A DNA stretch of 64,000 nt from Ardenticatenaceae bacterium (GTDB taxonomy: Bacteria > Chloroflexota > Anaerolineae > Promineifilales > Promineifilaceae): assembly GCA_020634245.1 (NCBI GenBank), contig JACKCC010000010.1, forward strand, positions 326,908 to 390,907. The letters run 5' to 3'. Each line of letters starts with the position of its first letter. Position 1 is the first letter of the stretch. This document shows positions 1-8,628 of the stretch, one piece after another. Position numbers and translations under genes: made by a program. The notes under the pieces were generated by a model, which worked only from the letters and a program-made list of their open reading frames with translations, ran no database searches and was not told the origin of the DNA.

Positions 1-348
1 GCCGAGCCCTTCCTGGATGACAATTTCGGTTCCGTTGCCGGCGAATACCTCAACGGCCGTTGCCAATGCCGGTTCCGACAGCGCGTGAGTGTCCATGCCA
101 ATGTACAGCGGACCGGTAATGCCTTCGGCCTGGCGCAGTTCGACGATAGCCTGGCAGATGGCCAGGATGTGGTTCTCGTTGAAATTACTCTTGAATGAGG
201 TGCCCCGATGACCAGACGTGCCGAAGGCCACCTGTTGGGCCAGGTTGGCCGGGTCAGGTTTGTGGGTGTAGTAAGCCGAAATCAAGCGGGGAATATTGGG
301 CAGCAGGCTGCGAGGTGCCGGTTTCCCGGCTAGAGGATGTACAGGCAT
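1..348 (-). CDS. pgm: Phosphoglucomutase (alpha-D-glucose specific), N-terminal part only
   Basis: Partial gene running leftward off the window edge; 116 codons are visible. The start ATG (346-348) follows a strong GGAAGGAGAA ribosome site. The protein begins MPVHPLAGKPAPRSLLPNI and contains FGTSGHRGTSFKSNFNE and the later IGMDTHALSEPA, which are the N-terminal substrate and metal-loop signatures of the bacterial Pgm family (interconversion of glucose 1-phosphate and glucose 6-phosphate, cytoplasmic). The catalytic phosphoserine TSGHRG region is intact. It lies about 70 bp downstream of a lipoprotein gene on the same strand, separated by a hairpin. The C-terminal two thirds, including the sugar-binding and phosphate-binding domains, are outside the window, so integrity of the whole gene cannot be judged. 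Confidence 0.9.
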   Translation of the reverse strand, partial: MPVHPLAGKPAPRSLLPNIPRLISAYYTHKPDPANLAQQVAFGTSGHRGTSFKSNFNENHILAICQAIVELRQAEGITGPLYIGMDTHALSEPALATAVEVFAGNGTEIVIQEGLG

Positions 349-367
349 GGATTCTCCTTCCAAAATG

Positions 368-415
368 GGAGCGCGGACGAGCCGTTCGCCCTTGCGGTCT
401 GGCAGACCGCGCTCC
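368..415. repeat. Intergenic hairpin element (GGAGCGCGG arms)
   Basis: GGAGCGCGG at 368-376 pairs perfectly with CCGCGCTCC at 407-415. Inside is a second small palindrome, GCGGTCTGGCAGACCGC. It sits between the lipoprotein stop and the pgm ribosome site. It could act as an attenuator or be a REP-like dispersed element; no T tract follows it. Confidence 0.6.
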
Positions 416-416
416 G

Positions 417-1286
417 TTAGTTTTGCGGTAATATGTACTGTTTTCCTGCCTGGAACACGTAACCGTCGGCTTCCAGGTCGGGGTTGTAAATTAAAACGTC
501 ATCTTTGAACTGATCCCAGGTGATGCCGCTGACCTGGTTTTCAACGTATTGCTGCCAGGCCTGCCAGCGGTTGCCGGAGAAGCCGGTGACGGTGCGGGTC
601 CAGTTGACGCCATTGGTGGTGATCGGGGCGGGGGCAGTGGTGGCAACGGGGACGGGAGTGGGAACGGCCGTGTTCAAATCAAAAGCCGTTCCATTGCTGG
701 CCAGAATCATATCCCCGGATGTCAATGTTGTTGGCCCATCCAGTAAATCAGCCGGCAGTTCTGTGGTTGGTACCGGCAGGATGATGAGTGAATAACCAAT
801 CCGTTTGCTGGGCACGGCTACGTTAAAGCGATAGCCCGGCGGCACTTCATTCAGCCAGGTGTAAATGTACTTGACGCCCACAACACCCTGGGCATCCTGA
901 AATGCCAGTTCTAGAGCAGGAGTAATCAGATCCGCGGCCGTCAAATCGTACAAATTGTCGATTTTGACGAAAAAGAGGCCGTCATGTTTGCCCTCGCCAC
1001 TTTCCGGGAATTCACCCAACTGCGAAGTGCTGCGCCCCACTTCTTCACCATCTTTGTAGACGATAACCAGGTAATCATTTAACCAGCGACCACCATCAAT
1101 GCTGGTGACCTTCCCTGCAAATGCCAGTTGGGGAGCATTCACCAGTGCATCATCAATTTCACTGCTAACCTTTGTGGCGGCATCGATTAACGCTTCCTCC
1201 TGAGTTGGCGTACAGGCTGCTGTCATCACAATGCCCAGCAAGGCTAAGATTATCTTCATTCGTTTAATTATTGACCGATTGTTCAT
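417..1286 (-). CDS. Lipoprotein with C-terminal LysM-like segment
   Basis: 289 residues. The N-terminus has basic residues, a hydrophobic stretch (IILALLGIVMTAAC) and a lipobox TAAC with Cys at about residue 25, so a secreted, lipid-anchored protein is predicted. The middle (about 30-180) matches no family I recognise. It is followed by a Pro/Thr/Ala-rich linker (about residues 205-220) and a C-terminal block with WDQFKDDVLIYNPDL and a final GYVFQAGKQYILPQN. The spacing and closing hydrophobic-Pro pattern resemble a LysM-type peptidoglycan or glycan-binding repeat; this is an inference from pattern, not a firm match. It is probably transcribed in the same direction as pgm but with a hairpin between them. 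Confidence 0.65.
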   Translation of the reverse strand: MNNRSIIKRMKIILALLGIVMTAACTPTQEEALIDAATKVSSEIDDALVNAPQLAFAGKVTSIDGGRWLNDYLVIVYKDGEEVGRSTSQLGEFPESGEGKHDGLFFVKIDNLYDLTAADLITPALELAFQDAQGVVGVKYIYTWLNEVPPGYRFNVAVPSKRIGYSLIILPVPTTELPADLLDGPTTLTSGDMILASNGTAFDLNTAVPTPVPVATTAPAPITTNGVNWTRTVTGFSGNRWQAWQQYVENQVSGITWDQFKDDVLIYNPDLEADGYVFQAGKQYILPQN

Positions 1287-1320
1287 CTCGTTTTGCCCTC
1301 ATCTTTCCCATAATTGTTCA

Positions 1321-1396
1321 GTCCCAGAGGTGACAGTCACTTAAAGGCGGCTTGAAGTTTGTCAATATCTCTGGGAAAAGGTGACTGTCACCTGAA
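1321..1396. repeat. Inverted repeat built on AGGTGACAGTCAC
   Basis: AGGTGACAGTCACTT at about 1328-1342 is answered by AGGTGACTGTCACCT at about 1379-1393; each arm is itself nearly palindromic. Outer CCCAGAG and CTCTGGG also pair. This is a compact mobile-hairpin architecture without a coding region. Confidence 0.6.
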
Positions 1397-1494
1397 CGCT
1401 TGCTCTTTCCCAAAAAATGTTGTTGGCAGCTTGGAATTTCTAACCTGCTGCAAAATTATCACAAACCAGACTGCTTTGCCAATCAAAATCCGGC

Positions 1495-1557
1495 AGTGCC
1501 AGGCACGGGGCGGTAGAGCCATAGTTGACCAAAGCTGTCTGCCCCGTGCCTGGCACT
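1495..1557. repeat. GTGCCAGGCAC hairpin element, copy 1
   Basis: AGTGCCAGGCACGGGGC (1495-1511) pairs over 17 bp without mismatch with GCCCCGTGCCTGGCACT (1541-1557), with a loop of 29 nt. Two related copies occur at 10784-10844 and 34892-34956, so this is a dispersed family. Confidence 0.75.
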
Positions 1558-1681
1558 ACATTGGGTCAAAACTTTTGTGCAGTTTGCCTGATGTGTTGTC
1601 ATTATAATAGACTTTATAATCGTGGACGTTTGGCAGGGATACTTGCGAGGTTTGTCAAATCTCGGAGGTAATTACTAACCC

Positions 1682-1738
1682 TGTCATTCTTGTGGAGGCA
1701 GGAATCCATGATGGATACCCAACTTCGCGGGTATGACA
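1682..1738. repeat. TGTCAT...ATGACA bounded short element
   Basis: A 57-bp stretch starting TGTCAT (1682-1687) and ending ATGACA (1733-1738), with GGATACCC/GGGTAT internal complementarity and the words AGGAATCC and TTCGCGGG. It resembles the small intergenic palindromes seen in many bacterial genomes. Whether it is mobile cannot be told from one copy. Confidence 0.45.
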
Positions 1739-1766
1739 CAGGGTTCAATGCCGGGAGTATTGGATT

Positions 1767-2999
1767 ATGTTCAAATCATTAGCTTATCAGGATTTCGACC
1801 GGGCTTACCGGCGTGCTTTTTGGCGCAAGATTCGGGCCTGGCTGACGGGCACGAGTAATGAACTTTTGCCTTACGATGAAGTGCGGCAGCAGCTCCCTTT
1901 TTCCGGGCAGCGTGACCTGGGCATGCAGACGATTCCGCTGGACAAGATTGTGGGCAGTGTCGGCCGTTACCGGGATTTTGACCGCATCTTTTTGCCCACG
2001 CAGCGGGAAACGACGCAGCGCTGGGTAAGCATCAAGGCGGCCCATTACGAAGAAAAGATTTTGCCGCCGATTGAGGCATACAAAATCGGTGATGTATATT
2101 TTGTGCGTGACGGCAATCACCGCGTTTCGGTGGCCCGCGAACGGGAGCAGGCGTTTATTGACGCGTATGTCATCGAAATTGATGCCCCCATCAAACTGAC
2201 GCCTGATACGAAAATTGACGATCTGGTGCAGCAGCGAGATTATGCCCAATTTATGGCACAGACGGGGTTGATCAGATTGCGGCCGGATGCCAATCTGGAA
2301 TTGACGGCGGCGGGGGAATACGGCCGTCTCCTCAACCACATCCAGACCCATCAATATTACCTGGGGCTGGAAGAACAGCGGGACATTCCCTGGGATGAGG
2401 CCGTTACCTCCTGGTACGACAACGTTTATCTGCCGCTGGTAACGTTGATTTTAGAGCACGATCTGGATCGCGCGTTCCCCAATAACACGGTCACCGATTT
2501 GTACTGGTGGGTGAGTGAGTACCAGTGGCTGCTGCGGGAAGCGTATGTGGGCGAAAAGGGAATGGCTACGGCCGTTGCCAAACTTGCCGAAATGTATACC
2601 GACAAAGCCGTGCGCCAGGTCATCCGTAAATTGCGGCAGGCTACCTGGATTGACGCCATGCTGTTGGAGCAGGAGCGCGACCATTTCCTAGAATACACCA
2701 AAATCAAGGAAATCCGCCCTGAAGCCGACGTGACCCTCAGCTTGCCGGGCAAGTATGACAAACTGCTCTATCACATCAGCGCCCACCGCTGGTATCTGGG
2801 CGAGGAACGTGGCGGTGATGTGCCCTACGAAGAAGCGGTCGCCTCTTGGTACGACAACGCTTATCTCCCCCTGGTTGAGATGATTCGGGAACAAGGAATC
2901 ATGCAGTCATTCCCCGATCGCACGGAGGCCGATCTGTATCTCTGGCTGGTTGACCACCGTCAGGAATTTGTGGAATCATTCACGGATGAGGGTGAATAA
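1767..2999 (+). CDS. ParB-like domain protein with two C-terminal repeats (DUF4032-like)
   Basis: 410 residues, cytoplasmic. About residues 50-140 contain VRDGNHRVSVARERE, the signature loop of the ParB/sulfiredoxin nuclease-like fold. Two homologous blocks of roughly 85-110 residues follow. Each carries a TAAGEYGRLLNHI or SLPGKYDKLLYHI segment, then HQYYLG or HRWYLG, then EAVTSWYDNVYLPLV or EAVASWYDNAYLPLV, and a final FP...TEADLYLW. Similar tails occur in DUF4032 proteins of Actinobacteria and Chloroflexota; the function is not known to me. A GGGAG ribosome site lies 11 nt before the ATG. It converges with the giant BNR gene, with a 12-bp-stem hairpin between the two stops. Confidence 0.7.
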   Translation: MFKSLAYQDFDRAYRRAFWRKIRAWLTGTSNELLPYDEVRQQLPFSGQRDLGMQTIPLDKIVGSVGRYRDFDRIFLPTQRETTQRWVSIKAAHYEEKILPPIEAYKIGDVYFVRDGNHRVSVAREREQAFIDAYVIEIDAPIKLTPDTKIDDLVQQRDYAQFMAQTGLIRLRPDANLELTAAGEYGRLLNHIQTHQYYLGLEEQRDIPWDEAVTSWYDNVYLPLVTLILEHDLDRAFPNNTVTDLYWWVSEYQWLLREAYVGEKGMATAVAKLAEMYTDKAVRQVIRKLRQATWIDAMLLEQERDHFLEYTKIKEIRPEADVTLSLPGKYDKLLYHISAHRWYLGEERGGDVPYEEAVASWYDNAYLPLVEMIREQGIMQSFPDRTEADLYLWLVDHRQEFVESFTDEGE

Positions 3000-3009
3000 A
3001 TGGCAGGAT

Positions 3010-3042
3010 GCGTGATGCGTGATAATTTCTTCACGCATCACG
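3010..3042. repeat. Hairpin of GCGTGAT words between convergent genes
   Basis: CGTGATGCGTGA (3011-3022) pairs perfectly with TCACGCATCACG (3031-3042) around an 8-nt loop. The same word family recurs at 44300-44347. Its position between convergent stops would suit a bidirectional terminator, though no strong T tract follows. Confidence 0.65.
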
Positions 3043-3052
3043 TTTCATGCTC

Positions 3053-6000
3053 TCACTTGAGGATCACCGGCAAAAACACCTTATTTGCCCAAATATCAGT
3101 TTGTTGAATGACCAGCGCGGCATTGTCTAGGTAAACGGCCGTTACGCCACCCAACCCATCATTATAAACCCCAAAATGGAGCAGGATTGTCTGTCCGGCA
3201 TAGCCAGACAGATCAAAGGTGTGAGTCTGCCATTCCTGGCCGTTGCTCAACTGCCAGAAAATCGTGTCCAAAATTTCCCCGCTGACCGGGTCAAGTACCA
3301 GACCGTACTGGGCGTCACCGGCGGCTGTACTGGTTGGCTGAGCTAATCCGGCGGCTGGGAAAAGCTGTTCCTGACTGGCCGGAGTTGCCTCGCCGGAAAC
3401 CGGGTAAAGCTGGAAGCTCAGCGTGGCTGTAATGGTGTTGGTGGGAAGCGTGACGGATTGCCGCGCCGACGAGTAGGCCAGCTTGTTGACATCGTTGGTG
3501 ATACCGATTTGAACCGCCTGCCGACCGTCAAACACCACGTCATCGGTGTAGCCGGCCTGGTAACGTGTCACCAGCATTTCCCAGCCGCTGTTGGCTTCGA
3601 AACGGCCGTTAATCAAAATATCCAACGCCGCTGTGTCATACTGCCAGATGCCCCGGCTGGTGGATACAAAAACCGTCCCCTGCCGGTTAACTTGCAGGTC
3701 ATGGAACGTGGGCTGCCCCGGCGCGGCGCCGATCATCGTCCAGCTCAGGCCGCCGTCGCGGGAGCGGTACAGCTCAGTTCCGGTCAGGCCATAAACGGTG
3801 TGGTCGATGGCAAAGTAGGGCGAGAGGGCGATGTCGGTCAGGCCGGAGTCGGGCAGCCCGATATTGCCGGGTGTCCAGGTTGCCCCGCCATCTGTGGAGA
3901 GATAGGGGCTGGCGTAGTTTTCATACGTCACTGGGTCGGACCAGGAGGCGATGACCAGGATAGTCTGGTCGCTGGTGTAGGCGGGGGAGAGCGTGACGGC
4001 CGTTACTCCATAGGACTCCGCCAACCCCAAATCGATTGACTGCCACATTGTTTCCCCGACCGGTAGCCGCCACAATCCTTTGTAACCCCCGGCAAAAACC
4101 GTGCCGTCGGCCGGATAATCAGGCGGCAGGGCTACATACAACGCTGCGCCGCGATCAGAAATTGAAAAGGGCCATTCGCCCAGCTTACTCCAGGTGTCGC
4201 CGCCATCGGTGGAGATGCGCGCCGCCTGCTCGTTGGTTCCAGCGATAATCGTCTGGTCATTGGCAAAATCAGGCGAGATGGCCAGACTGCTGACGTAATC
4301 GGTGCCATAGACATACGTCCAGGTCGCGCCGCCATCGGTCGTGCGGTAAATACTGCCACCGATGCTGAGCATACTGCTGCGGGCAGCAAAGAAGGTTTGG
4401 TCGTTGTGGTAGTTGGGTGAGATGGCGACGTCGGCAAAGGCGTAGTAGCCGTTACCATTAAAGCCTGCCGGCTGCCAGCTTTGGCCGTTGTCCTGGCTGC
4501 CATACATGCCGTAGTAAGTGGCCCCGCTCAGGAGCAGGTTCTCATCATTGGCCAGCGCCAGGGGAACGATGTCGAGCGGGGCAAAACCGGCGGTCGCCTC
4601 TCGGACGATGCCGGTGGATGGATCACTGCTTAGCAGCCGGTAGACGCCGGTGGCCGTGCCGACCAGCAGGGTCGGATCGGTTGGCCAGTTGGGGGAGACA
4701 GCGAGGGCGGCAACGGCCGTACCCGCATACTCACTCACCGCCTGCCACGAATCGCCGCCGTCCTCCGACCAGAACAGGCCGATGTTTGTCCCGGCAAACA
4801 GGGTCTGGTCGCTGGCAAACTGGGGTGAGATGGACAGCGCGTCGATGGTGTTGATTCCGGTGGCAATTGTGCGGGTGATCCAACTGCTGCCGCCGTTGTC
4901 TGAGATGTAAAAATCGCCCCAACCACCGGCAAACAGCGTACTGTCAGTCGCAAAATTGGGCGAAACAGCCAGCGAGCGCATCGCGCCGGTCAACACTTCC
5001 GTCCAGGTTAGCCCGGCATTTTCGGTTTTGAAAACGCCCATACCGGCGGTAAAGGCCGTCTGGTCGCTGGCGAAATTGGGCGAATAGGCAATAGCCGCCG
5101 AAGCGCTGGGTGCGGCATCGGTTGTCCAGGTTTGGCCGCCGTCCTGGCTTAAGTAGAGCACGTCGCTGTAATAACTGGCTCCGGTCATGATGTGGCCGCT
5201 GCTGGAGAAGTTGGGGGCGATGGCGATGGGACCCAGCCAACCAGGCGGCGCATCGGGATCGCCCAGCCAGTGCCAGGTTTCGCCGCCGTCGCTGGTTTGG
5301 TAAACGCCGCCGCCGGTGGCCGCGAAGCCAATCCCGTCGCTGGGAAAGTTAGGGGAGAGGGCATAACCGTGCACGGCCGTGCCGTTGTAGAGACTCTCGC
5401 TGCTGTCCGGCTTAATGGCCCAGGTTTGCCCGCCATCGGTCGATTTAACGAAGCCGATGCCGGCATCACCACCCTGATACGTGACCCGCCAGTTGCCGCT
5501 GAAAGCGACGCCGTCAATGGCAAAATTGGGCGATACGGCCAGCGCTTGCGCCGAACCGCCGCGCGGCCCGCTGCTGTACCAGGTTCCCGGCTCAGTGGGG
5601 CTGTCTTGCTCGATTTCGATTTGCCGCAGTCCACCTTCGACTCCGGCGAAGATGGTGAAGGAGCCGCTTGGCAGGGTCATTAAATCGAAGGGTTGGGTGT
5701 CTTCGAGGCCGGTGGCAACGGCCGTCCACATCCCTCCGCCGTCCGCCGAACGATAGACCGCGCCATCCGTGCCGCCGTACTGCACCCCGGCCAAAATCGA
5801 GCCGTCGCTGGCAAATTCCAGCGTGGCAATCGTCAAATTGTGGCCGTTTTGTGAGGTGGGAATGCCGGTGGCCAGTTCATCCCAGGTAGTTCCGCCGTCG
5901 GTGGAGCAGTAAATGGCTCCCGGACTGTTGACATCGGCCTGCGCACCGATGACGAGAGTTTGGCTGGCCCCGTAGGCCGGAGAGACAGCTAACGCCGTAA

Positions 6001-7720
6001 TCATGGCCGGGGTAGCCAGCGGCGTCCAGGTTACGCCGCCGTCTTCTGATTTTTGTAGGCCGGAGGTGGGCGTACCGGCAAATAGGGTCTGGTCTGCGGC
6101 GAAGTTGGGTGAGGGCACAATGGATTGGGCGTTGACGCCGGAGGCCAGTGGGGTCCATGTTGTGCCCCCATCCTGTGAGCGGTAGATGCCGAGGCTGGTG
6201 GAATAATTGGAAACGGCCGTCCACACCGTCTGGTCATTGGTAAAATCAGGCGACACGGCCAGCGCCTGCGCCGCCAGATTGCCCAAAACCTCCGTCCAGT
6301 CATAACCGCCATTAGTCGAGCGGTAAACGCCGCCGTCCGCATACCCATGCTGGCCGATCATCCCGGCGGCGGCAAAAGCGGTCTCATCGTTGGCAAAATC
6401 GGGCGAAAACACCACTACCTTAACCCGATCCAGCCGCCCGCTGACTGCTTTCCAATCATGGCCACCGTTGTAGGAATATTGCAAGCTGCCATCGTACTCG
6501 CCTGGTGTGCCGGTATCGAAGCGCATGTTCTCATGGTAGCTGGTCCCGGCCAGCAGCACATCTGGGTTGCCCGGTGCGGCAGTAATGCTTCGCACTGTTA
6601 AAGCAGCCAACCCGTTGTTGCGCTGGTACCAGCCGTTGCCGGAATAGGCCGATCGGGCCACGCCAATGCTGGTAGCGGCGTAAACTGTGCCGCTCCAATC
6701 CTGGTTGGGGACCAGCGCCAGGTCAAAAACGGAGCCGCCAATCATCCCATCCTGAAAGGACATGACCGGATCGTACCAACCGGCTTCAGCCCAGGTCAGC
6801 CCGCCGTCGGCTGAGCGATAGGGGCCGGGATCGGTCGAGCTGGCGGCCAGAATGACCTGGTCGGTGGCAAAAGTGGGCGAGAAGCGCAGCGTGTGTTGGC
6901 CGCCTGCGCCCAAAATCAAAGGGGGCGTTGTCCAGGTTGTGCCGCCATCTGCCGAGCGGTGTAGTTGGCCGATGGTGTCGGTGGCGATGAGGATTTGGTC
7001 GCTGGCGAAATTGGGCGAGACGGCCAGTGTGGTGTAGCTGCCGGTCAGGCTGGTCAATGCCCAAACAGTGCCGCCGTCGGTGGATTGGTACAGCCCTTCA
7101 AACGGAACCAGGGCGAAGAGAGTGTGGTCGTTGGCAAAATCGGGTGAAAAGGTCAGAAAGTTGGCCTGATGGGTGGTGAACCAGCCGCTCAGCGGGTTGA
7201 ATGTTGCGCCGCCGTCACTGGAAATGTAGCCGGGTGTGCTGCTGCTGTACAGGTAAAGGGTGTGGTCGTTGGTGAAGTTGGGTGAGATGGCCAGGCCCAA
7301 CGCATCGCTGAAGGTGGCTGGAGAAGCTGTTTGCCAGGTGTTGCCCCGGTCGGTGGAGCGGTGAACGGTGTAGCCGGTGGTCCATAGGCCGCTCAAGGCG
7401 AAGAGGGTTTTGTCATTGACATAATCGGGCGAGATGGCCAGATCGACGACATGCCAAGGCGGGCTGATGGCTTGCCAGTTGTCAACGTCACTGTAAGCAC
7501 GATAGATGCCTTGCCCGCGCAGCCCGGCGAAGAGGGTGTGGTCGGTGGTGTAGCCGGGGGAGATGGCCAGGGCGGCTGCGCTGCCGCCGTAGGGGCCGCC
7601 GAGTGGCTGCCATTCGGTCGTGGACTGCCATGAGGCATTAGCGATTTCGGCGGTGGTTGTGGGGAAAGTCACCGCCAGAACGAGTAAGAGTAAAACTCCC
7701 CAAATCAGTTTGTGGTTCAT
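3053..7720 (-). CDS. Large exported BNR/Asp-box beta-propeller protein
   Basis: 1555 residues from the ATG at 7718-7720. I prefer this start to one 29 codons upstream because it gives a proper signal peptide (MNHKLIWGVLLLLVLAVTF). The body is built from about 22 Asp-box motifs of the type S-x-D-G-G-x-T-W (for example YRSADGGLTW, YLSTDGGATW). They alternate with a second recurrent phrase, LAVSPNFAxDQTLFA, as in sortilin/VPS10-like and photosystem-assembly-type propellers. After residue about 1380 a non-repetitive jelly-roll-like region follows (GRFEANSGWEMLV onward). The extreme C-terminus is NKVFLPVILK, a short hydrophobic LP tail that I recall from many Chloroflexota exported proteins. Likely surface-exposed; ligand unknown. 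Confidence 0.8.
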   Translation of the reverse strand: MNHKLIWGVLLLLVLAVTFPTTTAEIANASWQSTTEWQPLGGPYGGSAAALAISPGYTTDHTLFAGLRGQGIYRAYSDVDNWQAISPPWHVVDLAISPDYVNDKTLFALSGLWTTGYTVHRSTDRGNTWQTASPATFSDALGLAISPNFTNDHTLYLYSSSTPGYISSDGGATFNPLSGWFTTHQANFLTFSPDFANDHTLFALVPFEGLYQSTDGGTVWALTSLTGSYTTLAVSPNFASDQILIATDTIGQLHRSADGGTTWTTPPLILGAGGQHTLRFSPTFATDQVILAASSTDPGPYRSADGGLTWAEAGWYDPVMSFQDGMIGGSVFDLALVPNQDWSGTVYAATSIGVARSAYSGNGWYQRNNGLAALTVRSITAAPGNPDVLLAGTSYHENMRFDTGTPGEYDGSLQYSYNGGHDWKAVSGRLDRVKVVVFSPDFANDETAFAAAGMIGQHGYADGGVYRSTNGGYDWTEVLGNLAAQALAVSPDFTNDQTVWTAVSNYSTSLGIYRSQDGGTTWTPLASGVNAQSIVPSPNFAADQTLFAGTPTSGLQKSEDGGVTWTPLATPAMITALAVSPAYGASQTLVIGAQADVNSPGAIYCSTDGGTTWDELATGIPTSQNGHNLTIATLEFASDGSILAGVQYGGTDGAVYRSADGGGMWTAVATGLEDTQPFDLMTLPSGSFTIFAGVEGGLRQIEIEQDSPTEPGTWYSSGPRGGSAQALAVSPNFAIDGVAFSGNWRVTYQGGDAGIGFVKSTDGGQTWAIKPDSSESLYNGTAVHGYALSPNFPSDGIGFAATGGGVYQTSDGGETWHWLGDPDAPPGWLGPIAIAPNFSSSGHIMTGASYYSDVLYLSQDGGQTWTTDAAPSASAAIAYSPNFASDQTAFTAGMGVFKTENAGLTWTEVLTGAMRSLAVSPNFATDSTLFAGGWGDFYISDNGGSSWITRTIATGINTIDALSISPQFASDQTLFAGTNIGLFWSEDGGDSWQAVSEYAGTAVAALAVSPNWPTDPTLLVGTATGVYRLLSSDPSTGIVREATAGFAPLDIVPLALANDENLLLSGATYYGMYGSQDNGQSWQPAGFNGNGYYAFADVAISPNYHNDQTFFAARSSMLSIGGSIYRTTDGGATWTYVYGTDYVSSLAISPDFANDQTIIAGTNEQAARISTDGGDTWSKLGEWPFSISDRGAALYVALPPDYPADGTVFAGGYKGLWRLPVGETMWQSIDLGLAESYGVTAVTLSPAYTSDQTILVIASWSDPVTYENYASPYLSTDGGATWTPGNIGLPDSGLTDIALSPYFAIDHTVYGLTGTELYRSRDGGLSWTMIGAAPGQPTFHDLQVNRQGTVFVSTSRGIWQYDTAALDILINGRFEANSGWEMLVTRYQAGYTDDVVFDGRQAVQIGITNDVNKLAYSSARQSVTLPTNTITATLSFQLYPVSGEATPASQEQLFPAAGLAQPTSTAAGDAQYGLVLDPVSGEILDTIFWQLSNGQEWQTHTFDLSGYAGQTILLHFGVYNDGLGGVTAVYLDNAALVIQQTDIWANKVFLPVILK

Positions 7721-8151
7721 GGGATAACCTGAATTCCTTTCAAACTGGGGGGTGGCGGCCCACATGTTTGAACTCATTTTCGCGGCCTCAGAGCAACGCG
7801 CCACCACGAGGCTGCACGTTGTAATCTGCTTTCATCATAGCATGATTCGGGGTTGGTAACTGGGTGATTTGACGCTTTTTTCACGACGGGAAACGGCCGT
7901 TTCTTGCGAACAAATCTTCCCGGAAGTTAATTGGTGTACGGCTAAATACACGCGGTAGGTCAAGGTCATAAGACAAACTTCCGGAAGATGGGGGAAACGG
8001 CCGTTTCTTGCGAGCAAATCTTCCCGGAAGTTAATTGGTGTACGGCTAAATACACGCGGTAGGTCAAGGTCATGTAAGACAAACTTCCGGGAAGATGATT
8101 TAGGATACGGCCGTTTCTTGCCTCTTTTCCTCTCCCCTGTAAACTACCGTC
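7721..8151. other. 430-bp intergenic region dominated by a tandem repeat
   Basis: Between the divergent BNR gene and the metallopeptidase. 7721-7887 holds the BNR upstream region; 7888-8122 holds the tandem repeat listed separately. Two apparent leftward frames share one translated segment because they read the duplicated unit; they are not genes. Confidence 0.6.
7888..8122. repeat. Two tandem 104-bp units with TTCCCGGAAGTT inverted arms
   Basis: Unit 1 (7888-7991) and unit 2 (7992-8097) are nearly identical. Each starts GGGAAACGGCCGTTTCTTGCG and holds ATCTTCCCGGAAGTT near its start and AACTTCC(G)GGAAGAT at its end, so each can fold into a long hairpin. A third, truncated start (ACGGCCGTTTCTTGCC, 8107-8122) follows. 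The first 18 bp contain the window-wide ACGGCCGT palindrome. A related arm occurs inside acsV at 45850-45883. Confidence 0.8.
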
Positions 8152-8526
8152 ATGCTCCCACGCAACCAATTTGAAGCGCTGGTAGACGAGGCTTTGGCCA
8201 GTTTGCCGGTGTATTTTCAGGAAAAGATGGAGAACGTGGCCGTCCTGGTGGCCATCTGGCCGACGCACGATGATTTACGGCGGGCCAGTGTGCCGCCGGG
8301 TCACATGCTGCTGGGTTTGTACAGCGGCATTCCGCTCACCCAGCGCACCAGCAGTTACAATCTGGTCGCGCCGGACACGATTACGTTGTTTCAGGGACCG
8401 ATTGAAGCGGCAGCCGGCGGTGAGTTGGCCCAAATTCGGGAACAGGTACGCCATACGGTCGTCCACGAATTCGCCCATCATTTTGGCATCAGCGATGACC
8501 GATTGCGCGAGTTGGGGGCGTACTAA
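8152..8526 (+). CDS. Metallopeptidase family protein (zincin-like, DUF1025 type)
   Basis: 124 residues, cytoplasmic. The C-terminal half contains VVHEFAHHFGISDDRL, i.e. the HExxH zinc-binding helix followed by H and D, as in the small minimal metalloprotease-like proteins of the TTHA0227/DUF1025 family. The N-terminus FEALVDEALASLPVYFQEKM also matches that family's opening, and the full length fits. The biological substrate of the family is not established. It is transcribed rightward, immediately before a hairpin element and the HAD gene. Confidence 0.8.
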   Translation: MLPRNQFEALVDEALASLPVYFQEKMENVAVLVAIWPTHDDLRRASVPPGHMLLGLYSGIPLTQRTSSYNLVAPDTITLFQGPIEAAAGGELAQIREQVRHTVVHEFAHHFGISDDRLRELGAY

Positions 8527-8534
8527 GAAATTCA

Positions 8535-8602
8535 CCGCAAAGAGCGCAAAGAACGCGAAGATTTTTCTTCCTTTTTCTTTGCGTCTTTCGCGTCCTTTGC
8601 GG
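8535..8602. repeat. Hairpin of CGCAAAGA words
   Basis: CCGCAAAGAGCGCAAAGAAC (from 8535) and the opposing CTTTCGCGTCCTTTGCGG (to 8602) form an imperfect stem of about 26 bp with a T-rich loop. Each arm is made of a repeated word. A relative lies at 33899-34002. Confidence 0.65.
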
Positions 8603-8628
8603 CAAAAATATTGCGGGTGACGAAATTT

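Larger units (their letters stand above)
1287..1766. other. 480-bp intergenic region with three unrelated inverted repeats
   Basis: No convincing gene. It holds three different palindromic elements (1321-1396, 1495-1557, 1682-1738, listed separately) and two TATAAT hexamers at 1603-1608 and 1615-1620 that could serve the rightward gene at 1767. No well-spaced -35 was found. An apparent 82-codon frame at 1359-1607 simply reads through the repeats. Confidence 0.55.

Noticed and set aside
1359..1607. 82-codon rightward frame in the intergenic region
   Set aside because: It runs through two inverted repeats and has no homology-like features.
7721..7807. Longer start for the BNR protein
   Set aside because: It would place 29 residues before a perfect signal peptide.
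7888..8122. Possible CRISPR array
   Set aside because: Only two units, 104 bp long, no unique spacers, no cas genes.
7835..8268. Two leftward open frames sharing a translated segment
   Set aside because: They read the 104-bp tandem repeat; no ribosome site or protein-like composition.
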